64,000 nt of DNA, from positions 6,195,612-6,259,611 of the forward strand of contig VZSR01003807.1 of assembly GCA_013398615.1 (NCBI GenBank), read 5' to 3'. Source of the DNA: Brachypodius melanocephalos. Taxonomy: Eukaryota > Chordata > Aves > Passeriformes > Pycnonotidae. The first letter of the stretch is position 1, and each line of letters starts with the position of its first letter. The position numbers were made by a program, and so were the translations under genes. Below the pieces are notes generated by a model. The model did not search any database. It saw only the letters and a program-made list of their open reading frames with translations, and was not told the DNA's origin. Of this stretch, positions 9,563 to 24,500 are shown piece by piece.

Positions 9563-12500
9563 GTAAGTCTTTATTACGTTTGAGTCTCGGCCCTATTACA
9601 AACTGAAGTTGTGTTAACTTGGTGTTTCTTGAACTAAAAACTAAGTTACAGTAGTTTCTCTTCTTCCTATTGCTTCTGAATTCTGAGTTGAACTCTACAA
9701 ATGAAAATTTTTTGGCGATAAATAAACAGCTTTCCAGCTGTGCAAAATTAAGAAAAAAAAATTAAAGTATATACTGGGGAAAAAAATTCTCAAAATATTT
9801 TTTTTTTGTTAGAATACCCAAGACTGTATCAGGTTGGGTTTTTTTTCCTAGTATGTCTCGCTCTCAACTACTATCTAATTTCTCTTATGAAATTCTGTAC
9901 GTGCAATTCTTTAATTTCAAATTTAATATTATTTTCAGACTCCTTTTTTGTATGCAGAGAGTTTGTAAATACTGCTGTGACAAAGGTTGTAATGATGCCA
10001 AGGGATTTTGAGAGATGTGTTGTGCTCTGAATAAGGTGTAGGATTTTTTGCTTATCACACTACGTTTTTAGTCAGAGTAGCTTTTCTAAAACACATTTAC
10101 ACAGTTATATTTCTAGGGAAGGAAACGGACAAAAATTGTGGTCGTATATCAGATTCGACTCCACACCTTAGATCAGATTTGCATTCCTTGCCTATCTCTG
10201 GAAATGTGGATTGAACTCTTGTAGATTGGATATGGGTAAGGTTGGAAGGGACCACTGGATGTCCTCTCATGCAGGTTTCCTTAGGGCACATTACTCAGGG
10301 TTGCGCCCAGATCGCTTTCAAATATCCCCAGAGAAGGAAGAGACTTGAAAACCTCTCTGGCCAACCTGTTTCAGTGCTTGGTTACTTGCACAGTAACAAA
10401 GTGCTACTTATATTCTCGTAGAATTCCTGTGTTTTGGTTTCTGCCTGCTGCCTCTTGTCCTATAGCTTGGCACCACCCACGGGACCTTGGATCCATCAAA
10501 TGTTTGATTGGAGGCAAGAGAGAGTTGGTGTTTTGCAAATGGATTCAAATATTTACTGCTGCTTTTGTTAATTTGAAGAACCATGGAGTTTCAATCCAAC
10601 CCTGCCTTGAAGGTAGTGGAGGTTCCTCAGAGTCTTGAGAATACACTTAAGTTGAGGAAGAAAATGACTGTTAGGAGAAATATTCATAGTCATAGGAAAC
10701 TCTGGAATGGTTGAATTTGAACACATGAGTACTTTATGGGCAAATCTTGTTTCCGTGCACATGTGATCCTAGACTGGCACCTCAACTATGGTGTAGAGTA
10801 CTTTCATACTCTAAAATTCATCTGGATGAAGGTATTTTATAGCTACAGTGCTATTTGCACCTGTCTTTTAAAAACCATAGTTACTTTTCAGTAGCTCTAC
10901 ATCCAGTTTCTCAAGTGCTCGTATCCTGCATTCTAAATGCTTCTAAATCCCACTCTCCTCCTCTCTCCCTCTGTTGATGAGGTTGCTCTTGCTGTTTTAA
11001 ACAGTGTCCTTAAAATAAAAAGCTATATTTTTTTTGGTTTTGGGTATTTTTTTTTGTTGTTTTGTTTTGTTTTGTTTGTTTTTTTGCTTTGAGCATTGCT
11101 GCAATGTGCTTGTTGGTGTTTACAGCAGTTACTAGATTTTAGTTCTGTGCTGCTGACAAAAAGATCTCATACAGATCTGTAGAAATAACAAGTGAGAGGT
11201 CTGAGGGAATAAATAACATCTGGAATGCCCAACAAATATTTTAAGTGATGGGCTTTGAAGGCAGTGGAGGGTTGCCTCCTGGGCCGCATACCATCTTCAC
11301 AGTTTGTGCAGAAGGGGAACTTTTCTGTCTTTTGGAATATTTTCAGTGCTGTGCTTGTATTTTTAGTATGGGAAGATAGGTTTGTGTGTCTTGTCCATAG
11401 GATATATCCATTATCTGGAGAGAAGAGAGGATAGTTCTACAAGGAGAGGTTAAATAACCCATCATTTCCAACTCTACAAAAGTGCTTTTAGTCTGCCTTT
11501 CTGGGGAAAGGTCATGTACTGTGCTTGTCTGCTTCCTGTTTCTCTGGCCATTATGAATTGAGTTGCTGAAAGTAAAAAGACAATTCATGTCTTAACTGGT
11601 CAAGTTTTTGTCAGTGTCAAATCCTAATGCAGCAAAATCAGCTGAATTGTACTTGAATTCATATTTCAATTTGTCTAGGAGAGAGGAGCAGTCAGCCCAG
11701 TTCTGAATTGGGAGGTGGATTCTTTCTTTTGGTAAAAAACCAACCAAACTGCATTCAAGTGTTCTTAGTTTTTTGTGATACTGGGGGAATACATAGCCTG
11801 TTACGGTTTTTGAACAATAGTTAGTCTTAAACTTATAGTTCTCCTTTCCTGCAACTGGAAAATATGTAATAGACTTGTGGCTAACAATAAAGTTTATCTC
11901 TTTTCTTACTTTTATTGTTGATACAGTTACGTAGCTTTCTGTATGAAACTTGTTCATATGCTCCTCTCATTTGGAATTAAACCAATTTTGGTATTTGATG
12001 GATGTACCCTACCCTCTAAGAAGGAAGTGGAAAAGGCACGACGAGAGTAAGTACTGAACTGTATTGATTTGCAAACAAAGCAGTTTTATCACTACGGTAA
12101 AAATCAAAAACCCCTCAAAAAGCTCTGGTAAACCCCCCTGTGTGATAGTGTGATATTTTTTAGTTTACATCTAAAATCATACAAACTTCTTAGAGGTTTT
12201 ATTCCAAAAATAGAAATGCACTTCATAAATGAAAGCCATTTTACAGAGGAAGGAAGTAAACCTTTGAGCAGTAGTTCCTGTACTGTATTAGAGGCTTTGA
12301 GTTTACCCACACTTGTGATCTCTGGACAAAATACTTTTTCCCACTATAATGTTATTTAAACGTAGCACCCCTTTCCTCATCTTTCTTTACAACTAGATAA
12401 ACTTGTCTCAAATTTGGATTCAGGTCCCTATAAATGGGACTTTTCACTGAAGCAATGAGAATTTTTCAGTGGTGGTGGTTATTTATGAATTCTCATGAGA

Positions 12501-15500
12501 CACGCGCTTCCTTCAGCGTGAAGTGAACAATTTCCGATTAATGAAATGAAGTAAATTAGGTTTTCTGTCCTCTAAATCAATAAGTATCTAGTGTCAGATA
12601 CTCCCAACTCCCATTAAATCTATTTTACTGCAAGCTGACAGGATGCATTTTTTCTTTTACACTGCTGATTTCAGTTCCTACTTGTCACTGTTTTCTGAGA
12701 AAATATTATCAATTTCAACATTCAAATCTAGTTGTCCTTGTCAATGCAATGACCTAGTTATTCTTTGGTTTTTAAAAATTATGCAGTAGCCCAGATTGGA
12801 AAGTGTTGCAATTTTCCCACATTTCTTACCTGTCTCTTAGTCCCTTCTGCTGTTTGTTCTTTTAAGTGAAAAATAATCTGAAATTGGTGGATATTTTTTG
12901 CCTTTCTTTTAGGAGGCGTCAAGCCAGTCTTTTGAAGGGGAAACAGTTGTTGCAGGAAGGGAGATTGTCAGAAGCTAGAGAATGTTTTGGGCGCAGTGTA
13001 AATATTACCCATGCTATGGCTCATGATGTTATTAAAGTAAGTTGTCAACTTTATTGATAATGCCAGTTTAAAAAAAAATCTCTTCAACAGGTAACATATC
13101 CTACTCTGCACTTTTGTGGCTACATCACTGTCTCTTCTATATAGGAAAGAAAATATTCCCACTTGCTTAGTCTCAAATTGTCTTGCATGTTATTGCATTG
13201 TGTTAGGCACAATTAACAAACTTGAAGTTTATTGTGTCCATTTGTATAAATAATAACAATGTGTCAAACAAACCACATCTCTTCTTACCGCTCTGAACTG
13301 AATTTGATAACACTCATTTCTCTCTTGCAGCACCAAAAAAAAAAAATGTAAATTTTTTTCCCTTGCCTAGTTTCTGAGCATGGACTACAGAAAAAAAAAT
13401 TTGGCTGATTAAAAATTGTTCTAGTAAATTTTTGGTATACTTTCAATGCAGTCATAGGGTCTTTATCAAAAAGTATTAAGGTTGTTCTAGTACTGTTCTC
13501 CTTTACCCAGAATATAACTTGCATGAGTTTGAAGCTGTCATCTGTGGTCAGATGCAGTGGCAATAGTGTTATAGGAAGGTTTGTTTTTGTAAACCAGTGT
13601 ATATGGGTCTAAACTGCTTAAAAGTTGAGGTTTTGACTATGAAATATTGGAGTCTCATTGAGGGCAGAATGGGTGTGTGATTAAAAAGGGTTTGGCTTTT
13701 TAATGCAGAGGTTTTTATGTTTTCAGGTTTGTTAAGGTAATTACTGAAAATTAATGCAAAGAACTTGTATGCTTCTTGTTTATGCACAGGCTGCACGAGC
13801 CCAGGGAGTTGATTGTATTGTTGCTCCTTATGAAGCTGATGCTCAGCTGGCTTATCTTAATAAGATTGGCATGGTTCATGCTATAATTACAGAAGACTCT
13901 GATCTTTTGGCTTTTGGATGTAAAAAGGTAGGGAAGAAAATACTAATAGCCTTCACCTCTCACAAAGTAGAGTTTGAAGTTGCCAAATATGTTTGATATG
14001 TGGGTTAACTCTTCTACAGCAAATGTGGGAAACAGAAGAGATGAGAACAGCAGTTTGCATCTCTTGTTTCCACCAAGTGCAATGAACCACCTTATAGGGG
14101 TGAATATTGTTTTCACTTCCTCTTAATTTTCAGGTGTTTCTGAAAATTGACAAGTTTGGAAATGGACTAGAGATAGATCAAACTCGACTAGGAAACTGCA
14201 AGCAGCTTGGAAATGTATTTACAGAAGAGAAGTTCCGCTACATGTGTATTCTTTCTGGTTGTGACTACCTCCCTTCAATTCATGGAATTGGGTTAGCTAA
14301 AGCATGCAAGTTAGTAAAACTAGCCAACAATCCAGATATCATAAAGGTAAACTCAGTTTTGCTTTGTCTTTTATTTTTTGGGAGCCTATATCAGTATATA
14401 TGAAATTTAAAACTGAATTGAAAGCATAAAGGGTTCTTGACTTCCTCCATTTTGAGCAGAATATGAAAAAGTATTTTTTACCTGTGCTTAAAAAAGATGC
14501 TGAACTAAACTTACCCAAGTGTTGAAGCTGTCGTATAAGAAATATACCAAAGTAAACTCAGGTAAATAATTGTTTTAATCCTTTGAGCGTATATTCTGTT
14601 AGAAGGGAAACTTAATTTTTTATAAGAGTTGGATTTTTTTTTTCTCCTCCTCTCATTACTGCTTTCTTCTGCTTCTGCAGATTAGTTATTCAAACTGCTT
14701 AATGAACTGTTACTTTTGTATAAATACAGATTTATCTGTGCAGGAGGGGCAGAGATTGGGAATCTTAATTAATGACATATGTATGGATATGGACATTTCT
14801 ATATTAAAAACAGTATGCAAGAAAAGTGCATTATGATGCAAAACAAATATAGGGTGGGTTTTTTTCTTATCCAGTGTATGAAATTAAATTAGGGAATACA
14901 GAGGCTAAGAGGGTGGGAATAACTTCTTCTGTGTTGTTAGTAAGGGAGTAGAGAGGTTAAGGACTAGTAAGAAGAATACCTCATGGGGCTGTCCTGGAGG
15001 CAGGTAAATCTAATCCAGAAGAACATTTTAATATGCAGTTTAATTAGCTTAGTGTATTATCTTCTATCTTAAATTACTTGTGTGTTTTAGTGTATTTAAT
15101 TTCTTTTCTCTCACATACAAAGAACTACGATTTTTAATTTTAAAATGTTTTGTATCATATAGAGCAGACATCAACTGGTTTGGGATTTGGCTTTTGAGGA
15201 ATTAAAAGGGGAACTTTGAACTTTTCCCATGCAAATCATTATTTGCTTTAATGTATTTCTGAGCAAAATTCCAAGGTTTATTTTGGTTAGTTTTGCTCTT
15301 TTTTTCCCATTATAAGAACACCCACATATTGCTTATATGTCCTGATAATATGAATGATAAGAATTTGTTGTTCATTAGTTTAAATAAATACACCTTAAGG
15401 AGATTATCTGTTTTTATGATCACATTTTGTACTGATTTATTTATTGAAGAAGGAGGTGTAAAAAATGGATTGTGTTATTTATGTAATTGTAGACAATTTG

Positions 15501-18500
15501 AGTGGGAAAATAATGTACTAAGTTAATTTCCTTTCCTTCCTCTGTTTTAAAGTTGAATCAGCTTGTTGCAGTAGGACACTCATTCTACATTTAATTACAA
15601 GAAAAGATAATTAATAATTGAAATGTATTTAACCTTTCACGTGACCTGTTAAAATGAAAAAGTTGAGTAATTTCTTTTTTTTGACAGGTTATTAAGAAAA
15701 TGGGGCAGTACTTGAAGATGAATATAACAGTACCAGAAGAATACATACAGGGTTTTACACGAGCTAATAATACATTTCTGTATCAGTTAGTTTTTGATCC
15801 CGTCAACAGAAAATTAGTTCCTCTTAATGCATATGGAGATGATATTGATCCAGAAACACTAACTTATGCAGGACGGTATCCTTTGTGTTGAAACAGCAGA
15901 ATGGGGAAATAGGGGTGAGCTGATGTGGTATCTTACAATTTTCATTGTATCTGTGGTGTAATAGATTTTTTTGTTGCATCCCTGCTTTGACTAAAGCCTG
16001 GCTTTTCTGCAGTCTTAAACTTTTGTGAGGATTTTCTTCTTTTCTCTTATGCTCCATTTTAATCAAATTTTTAAAAGTGCAGGGGGTAACTAAATGACCT
16101 ATTATTGCTACATCGTTTTAGGCAGAAGTTATTGATCTGGTTGTTTTCTTTAGAAAACAAATTGTTAAATACAATTTAAATATAAAATGACTGCTTTATG
16201 GCTGTCTTGAATTTCTGCTTGTGTTGTGTGTTATAATCTCTTCTAGTTTAATTCTTGCAATTTGTGCTTAACTCAGTCTCTAATCTTAGCATTTCCTGTT
16301 TGACTAGATCCCACTTCCTAGGGAAAAGGTAGCATTTTGCCACATCTGTGCAATATAAATTTCAGCATGGAAGATGAGGAAAATGAAGGAAGAGGGGGGA
16401 CTGTTAAAGTAGTTACTAGCTTTGTATATTCAAGCCATCTAATCTCTGTCATTTGCAGAAATTAGGAAGGAGAAAGTTGCTGCCTTGCCTCCTGATAATT
16501 GAAGGATTTAATTTTGACTTTTGTGATTTGCCAAAGACTGCAGGTCTATTACAATTGCTGTTACATCAGATTGAGCCTGGGGTATTAGTATTAATCACTT
16601 GGGTTAATATTCTAGCCGTGCTTTTTAGCTGAAAAATGAGAAGGCTGCTGCTCTAACTTTAATAGTACAGTTGTTGAAATATAAAGTAATATATTCAGAT
16701 ATTTTCCTTTACTATGATGGGAACAGACATGTTGGTGATGATACTGCTTTTCAAATTGCTATTGGCAATATTGATATCAATACAATGGAACAAATTGATA
16801 ATTATAACCCTGACACGCCACAGGTAACATCTTTGTTATGAAGTTAGATATTAAGAATTTGATGTGGGTCTGAATGGTAATGGGGAAATATAATTGAATG
16901 TTATCCACAAATGAATTGTCAGTGAAAACTATTCCAGTATTACAGAAACTGTGTGCCACCACACACGTAATTCTCACTCTTTTTAAAGGTAAAGTTTTAT
17001 TTTTCATGGCATTTGACTTCAATATCTGTTTTACTTTCAGGCTTTTTTGGTCAGTCCTTAAATCTATTTACAGAAGTAACTGGTTAAAGAGAAAATTCTC
17101 AAAAAGTCTTGGATTTCTTCCAAGAATAATCCAAAATTTTGTACTGAATAGAAATAAATTTGAAACTTTAAATTTGGTCTAAGATAAGCAGTTAGTCACT
17201 TGCGTCATATTGAAATGAAGGCATTATGGGAGCCCAACAAAAAGTATGAAAAGCATGAGAACTGTGGGAACAAAAAAAGGTCTGTGTAGAGTATGTCACC
17301 AAATGTACAAATGTCAACACTTCCTTCCTTGTATGCTAAGTCAGGAAATCATATATAGAAGGTGTAAAAGCTGATTAGACGCCAAGGCATGGGTTCTTTG
17401 GAGGGACAGGGTTGCTCTTGAGNNNNNNNNNNNNNNNNNNNNNNNNNNNNNNNNNNNNNNNNNNNNNNNNNNNNNNNNNNNNNNNNNNNNNNNNNNNNNN
17501 NNNNNNNNNNNNNNNNNNNNNNAATCATATCTATAAGGTTTCCCTGTATAATCTTCTCCAACAAGAAGGCAAGATTATAAACCTGTATCTTGATTTTTAA
17601 TTGTTTTTTGTAGCCTGTGCAGCAGAGAAGTTGTGGCTGGAATGACCGATGTGATAATCAAGTCAGTAGCATTTGGAGCAGAGAATACAAGTTTGGCCCC
17701 TCTGAAGATCCTGCTCCTCCTAAAGTGCATTTCCCAGAGAAACCAATAACCAAAGGCGTGGAGAAAATAATTAGTGTTAAAGGACTGAAGCTTGCAAGCA
17801 AAGAGCTCTTGGCAAAAAGGCCAAGGAGTGGTATGTTTATATTAAATAAGTATATGAATTACAGTAGAAGGCTGTGGGAAAAGAAAAGATTTTATCTTTT
17901 ACTTTATGGTATGAGGCTTTAGAGAGTTAACTCTTGGAGGTTATTATGTGTATTCTCTTTTCAACAAGGTACAAGACTAACAAGCCATAATATTAAAGCC
18001 TAGATAATGACTAAGGGTGACAGCAAACTTGCAACAGGACTTGATTTTAACTTTCTTTGATTTGCTATAAAACTCTGGTGGTTTCAATCTCAAGTTATGT
18101 TTAATACAGTCTGTATTTTGATATCATTTTGATTTTTATTTCTATCTTAAAATGGCTTGTGAAGAAGTTAAAACAGCCTGGTTTTCCTGGCATTGATATC
18201 AGGCCTGACAGAAAACATAAAGAATGTTTTCTGCACTCAGACTGTGCTGCCTTTATCTCCTGTATAGGTGTTCTTTATGCCAACTTTCTCTAGTGCATCT
18301 GTGATACCTCATCTTCTATACCACCTGAGTTATATGTGCTCAAATAACCTGTGGGCTTGTAATGAAAGAGGCACTTTTTTGTTCCTATTGCACTTTATGT
18401 TAAGTGTTTTCCTCTGCTTCCTTTGCTTTCTGATTATACTGCTGGGGCTTTACTTTTTTTCCTTTGTTACTCCTGGTACCTTCCTATTCCCTCATTTATC

Positions 18501-21500
18501 AAAGTCTGTATGTAGTTTAGCAAATTCCCTTTAAATCAAATTTCATTGTAGTTGTTCTACCTTCACTCCATCTGCCTTTTCACTGAGTTATTTTTAAGGG
18601 TATGTACTAGAAAACAGTGGTGTTAAAGGTATCTAAACTCTATTGTCAATAATTTTCCTACCAGATCTTACTAATATTTTTAAGCCTGTGAGAGTAAATA
18701 TGTAATGTTAACTCATAACTGGCTAATTGTAGAATGTGTTTCTACAGTGATGCTTAAATTGTCTTTAGATGCAGCAGAAGTCTCAGATGGAGATCTGTTG
18801 AAGCAATATTCATTTTCAAAAACAAAGAGAATCAAGAAGGAGAATGATAATGATGGTCAAGCACAAAAGAGCATGTCAGCAATACAAAGCCTTGATTCCC
18901 CAGGAATTTCTATCACTCAAGAAAGCTCTAACTCCCTACCCAGAGTTAGAAATAAATTTGCTTCCTTTTTGCAAAGGAAAAACAAAGAGAAGGATGCTGT
19001 AATTGTTCCAGGAACAAGAAGCAGGTATGCTTATGTTACATGTTTTTGTAAGTAGCAAAATACTATTTGCTGTCCCAGTTGCTGAAATAGGCTGAATACT
19101 GAAAATAGGAAAAATGCTACCTCAAACTTTTTATGCAACTGTATTTCATCTCAGCCAAGATGGTGAATCCTTTGTGATAGACATGCTATCTATTCGTGAT
19201 ACAGATAATGTTCATTTTTTACTGCAGAAGTGAAGACTGAGGCCATTCATAGAATGATAGAATGTTTTGGTTTGGAAAGGACCTTAAAATCATCTCATTC
19301 CAACCCCCCCAACATTGTCAGGACACCTTTCATGAGACCAGGCTGCTCAGAGAACCATCCAACTTGATCTTGAGCACTTTCAGGGATGGGGCATCTGCAA
19401 CTTCTCTGGGCAACTTGTTCCAGTGTGCCACCACACTCACATTCCCCACATACTGAAGAATTTCTTCCCAATATCTAATTTCAACCACCTTCAAGTTAAA
19501 ATCATTCCCTCTTGTCCTGTCACTACATGATCTTGTGAAAAATTCCTTTCCAGCTCTCGTGTAGGCTTTCCTGTAGGTACTGCAAGGTGCTATAAGATCT
19601 TCCTGGAGCCTTTTCTTCTCTAGGCTGAACAGCCCTGACTTTCTCATCCTTTGTAGGAGACGTGCTCCAGCTCTGTGATCAATTTAATGGCTTGCAAGAA
19701 AATATTCAGTATCTCTGGGTATCAAAATTAGTTAAGAATTGGCTGGGGTTTTTTTTCGGGTAAAGGACATGTGATATATCCCAAAAAAACAAAGGTAGCT
19801 ATTTTGTGGAAAATATCTAAGCAGTTAATGAACACATGGACTTTTTGCTTGTTTCAGTAAAGCTAAACCTCATCATAGTCTATTGACTCTATCATCGTTA
19901 ATTAATATATTCTTAAATTTTGTAGGATTTCTAGATGTTTCTCTTTCAGGTGAAGAATCTTCTTAGTATTTCACTCAAAGAATGCCATTTTTGCAGATGC
20001 TTTTTCCCACATTTTGTTTTGTTTGCTTAATGTCTTCCTGAGGAACTTCTCCCATTGCCAAAATAATTTGTCTACAAGTATACCTTGAAAATAAAATTGA
20101 TGGATAGAGACAATGATGGGCAATGACATACCCATTTGCATAACTTTCTTTCCCTTTGCCTTCACTTTTTTTTTTTTTTTCTTTTTAGGTTTTTCTGCAA
20201 AGATGCAGTTATGTTTGACAGTGGAGCAAAGAAGGAAGATGGTGATCTAACTCAGGATGATGAGCAGGATTGCCAGAAACAGGAAATAAAACATGTAGCT
20301 GAAGATGTTTCTAGGTTTTCAGAAACTGAAAAATCATCACGGACTGTCTTGACACCTTGTGGAGAAATGCAGCAAAGTTGTTTCCAGTGGTACAGCAGCC
20401 CCAAAAGTAACTCAGGAAATCTTGGTCCATCTCATACTGTATTGTCACAGCAGTTTCACCAACAGAGAAATAACTGCATTGTATCCCAGGAGGATCAGAT
20501 TAGTGAGGCAGTGTGTGATGAATTGGAGGAAGAGTCCTCCCCCTTAATAGAACTGGAACAGTCATCACAGTCTCATGGGTCTTGTGAGCCATCAGAATGC
20601 AGTTTGGAGTCTTCAGAAATCCTACAAGTGTCCAACAACAGCTCAGGGGCAAAGGTAAGAAAATTGGACATTGTTTCAGTGTTTGTTTTCACTTTAAATT
20701 AGAAAAGAAATTATGCATTGTAGTCTCCTTTTCAGAATTGTGCCCTACAGATGATGTGGCTTGTGCTATCAAAACTTGTCTCTAAATATTAGATTCACAG
20801 AATGATCATATTCTTGTCAATGCTTAACGTAATTGTACAGAATGGATTAACATACTAGCTTAAATAAAATCTGTTTTCTGGTTTTAGTTTGAGTCTTTCT
20901 GCTGCTATCACTGCAGTGCCTCATAAAAACACCTGGTAGGCAACCTATTGTTCTCTGCTTTTAGTCCCTGGAGTGCTTTCAGAAGAATATGCATGCCTTT
21001 GTTGTGTTGCTAAAAGCCCAGGTTTTTGTACCAGTTCTTCGAGCTGCTGAAGACAGTGTAGCTTAAAGTATATACATGTAGATATGAAAACATATATTGT
21101 GTTTACAAAAAGACAACTTGTTTTAAAACCAGATTAATTTTCTCTTGAAGGAATCTGATTCCAGTTCAAAACTGAATGATAATCGATGTTCCCTGTCTCT
21201 GCTGTTTTCTGCTGCTCAAACTAACAAAAAGAATACAGTCATGAAGACAAAGGTAAGAATTCTTTAACTTTATGAACTTTACTAAACTCTGAAAATCGGT
21301 TTCTCCTAGTTCATTTTAGAACTTGTTATGAAAGACTTAACAATGCAAGACAAAGCTTTATTCTTGTTCATCTACCCTGGAGCTGGGGTGAAAAATAACC
21401 ACCTATGATTAATAACAGATTTGCACCTTGTTTGGGGATTTTAAACACTTCCCTGTAAAGTGAGCCAAGGTAGGGCAAGAAAACCTACTTCAGGTTTTAT

Positions 21501-24500
21501 GATATAAATTGCAGTAATGTTCACAGTCCAGATACAGTCACAAGATACAATTGTAATTTGACTTCTTTGTGTTTGCTTGACTGTCTAAGAATAAACTTGT
21601 GTTCCTTGTCTTTGGAACATTTCTAAGAGCTTAATATATTTGTCTAGTTAGGGGTTGTCATTAGAATTGGCCAAAAGATGAATGAGTAAGAGACAGATGT
21701 TTTCATCGTTCTATGTATACTGCCTAATAAGTTTTCTTGTAGACAGACTAAAAATCACAGGCTTCTCTCTGCCAGACAAGAATATTTTGTGTTTTGTAAA
21801 ATAGTGACATCTTGTGGTTATTGTTAGGAACTTATTTGTTAAGGAGAAATTTGCATTTGTATTTTGGAACATTAACATTTTTCCTGCTTTTCCTCAACAA
21901 GACTGAGCGAGGAAATAATCCTGGCATTCAGAGTTTTTATTGCACTGGTTTTAAGGCTTTGTTTAATATGTTTTACATTATTTTGCTCACTTTAGAAGGT
22001 ACATTGGGAGAACAAATATATTAAATATTAGGGGATCACATTATGAAAGTACTGACGTAATATAAGCATCAAACCCACAAAATTTCAGCATGCTTGGAGC
22101 CCTTCAGAATACAAAAACTTCTGAATATCTGTGAGGACAATAGAGTTAGTTTAAAGCAAGTGGCTAGTAGGAGGATTTCCACCACTTATTTCCATGGCTG
22201 TGAATTCTCTGTTCCTCTTTATGTGCTGGTAATAATAATTATAAAGAATTGCATCAGAAAACCTGGCTTGGCCAAAAAGTAACCTGACAACAGCAACCAA
22301 AAGGACCCACTCAGGCTCTTGAATTCCTGTGAGTTATAGCACCAGTAAGACCATAGGAGAGGGAAGGTAGAGATAAGGAGCACCACTTTGGCTCCATTTT
22401 CTTTTAGAATTTATTAAAATCTTGTTAGGATATTTATTAGGATCCTGCAAGTGTAAAACAAGGGAAGTCTTTGCTGATGGTAGAAGATACCAAAAGGAAA
22501 AATGAGCTCCAGATTTAGGGAAGAAGCAGTTAATCCTGTAATGCATAATTTATTCTGATTTTGGTAAGCTGAGTATCAGCTATGTAGATGTACTTAGAGA
22601 AATTTATTAATTGGGGGAGGCAGTCTGAAAAATTTGTCAGCTCTTATTGTGGTTCCACTCCAAAATGTGAGGTGCTACCTACTCAATTGTAATATCAAAA
22701 CTAGTAGAAGCTTTTTACTAACAAGTGCCTATGTGATACCGAGCTCCCTAAGACCTCAAGTTTTTTTCTGTGATACTATTTCAGTTGTGGTTTTTACTGC
22801 TAATTATTTTTCACAATTGCTGTCAGTAGTAGTGAACTGTACTAATTCATTAATAATTGTGAAATTAGTAATGTCACAGTTACTAATACTGATAATAGAA
22901 AAGAGCATTCTACTCTGGCTTTAAATTTCTTAGCAGGTGTTCGCCGTGCAACTTTGCCTACTTTTGGGTTAGCTAAATTAAGTTATAACTCCAACATAAT
23001 TCAGTACTACAGGGGTTTTGGCTGCCTTTTCATGCTGCAAGAAGACTGAGGTGATAGAATAAAAGCAAAATACTATAAAGCAAGCAGTTTTAAGATTTTG
23101 TTTTATTCTTCCTAGTGTTCTTGTTCCAATTTTTATCTTACATTCTAAACACTTCCCCTCCTCCCTGCCCCTTGGAATACCAAGATCTGCTTAATATATT
23201 TAGGTAGAAACAATATAATTTCAATCATAGAATCATTAGGGTTGGAAAAGACCTTTGCAGTCAGGTCTAGCTGTCAACCCAGCACTACCACATTCACCAC
23301 TGAACTGTTTCCTGAGGTGCCATATCTACACAGTTTTTGGACACTTCCAGGAATTAGGATCCTACCATTTCTCTGGGTAGCCTGTTCCAATGCTTTACAA
23401 CCCTTTGCAGGAAGAAATTTTTCCTAATATCCAATCTAAACCTCCCCTGGTGCAACTTGTGGCCATTTCCTCATGTCCTATGAGTTGCCTGGAATAAGAG
23501 GCCAATCCCCACCTGGCTACACCTTCCCTTCAGGCCCTTGTAGAGAGTGATAAGGTTGCCCCTGAGCCTCCTTTTTTCCAGGCTAAACACCCTCATCTCC
23601 CTCAGCTGCTCCTCATCAGACTTGTGCTCCAGGCCCTTCACCAGCTCTATTGCCTGTCTCTGGATTCATTCCTGTGCCTCAATGTCTTTCTTGTAGATAG
23701 GGACCAAAACTGAAGACAGTATTTGAGGTGTAAAAAAATGTGCAACACATGGTGGGGGTATGGCAAAATGCCATGATGTTTCAGAAAGAACTAAGCTATG
23801 AATTCTCTTTGAAGAAAAGGCTGCTGAGATGTTCCAACTTCAGTCTGGTTGTATTTAAGAGCGAGAGATTCTGGCCAAGCACAGCTTTTCTGAGCTCCTG
23901 GTATAGAGAGTGGACCCTTGGGGTACTGTTACCTGTGCTCTTGCTTATGGCTCCATCTCCATGAAATCCGAGTGTCACAGGGAGTGATACCAGAGAGTTG
24001 CTTCTCTTAAAATTCTAAAAGATGGCATTACATGAGAGCACAACAAATAGTCTTCAAACAGATGAAAAAGATAAATATTCAGTAGATTTTAAAAACTGCA
24101 TTCAAAAGAAATTAATATTTACAACCTTAATACTAAGACTTATGGATGCTGGTTTGCCAGTTCTTACAGCTGCAGTATGTCTTGTGTTTGAGATGCCATT
24201 TTTTAGATTATAGACTATCTAAATATGCTTTGTTGTGGCATTTCAGATTGCATTATCTCAATACAATGTAAAACAGTTTTTTTTTTTTTATTAAAAGCTG
24301 TGCAGCATATCTGTTGCTTGCAGGTTGCCATTTTAACCATGTGTACTGCAATATTAAAATCCCACAGGTTCCTGGTTTACGTAAAACCAGTAATATAAGG
24401 TCACATATGGTAACAAAGCTCAAGCCATTGACACCAGCTAAAGTAAGTGGACTAAGCAGGAAACTGTCACCTGTGCAGAAGAGAAAGGACTGTGATACTG

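Larger units (their letters stand above)
9563..11926 (+). other. EXO1 intron 1
   Basis: AT-rich intron with a CR1 fragment at 10195-10640 and a T/G-rich simple tract at 11032-11090. No other structure is recognised. Confidence 0.8.
12047..15687 (+). other. EXO1 introns 2-5
   Basis: Introns 12047-12912, 13037-13789, 13928-14133 and 14347-15687 contain AT-rich sequence with no repeat or RNA gene that I recognise. Confidence 0.6.

Noticed and set aside
19330..19647. 105-codon minus-strand open frame in EXO1 intron 9
   Set aside because: It is CR1 LINE 3' sequence, not a host gene.
22863..22890. Small inverted repeat ATTAGTAA / TTACTAAT
   Set aside because: Eight-base arms in AT-rich intron sequence are expected by chance.
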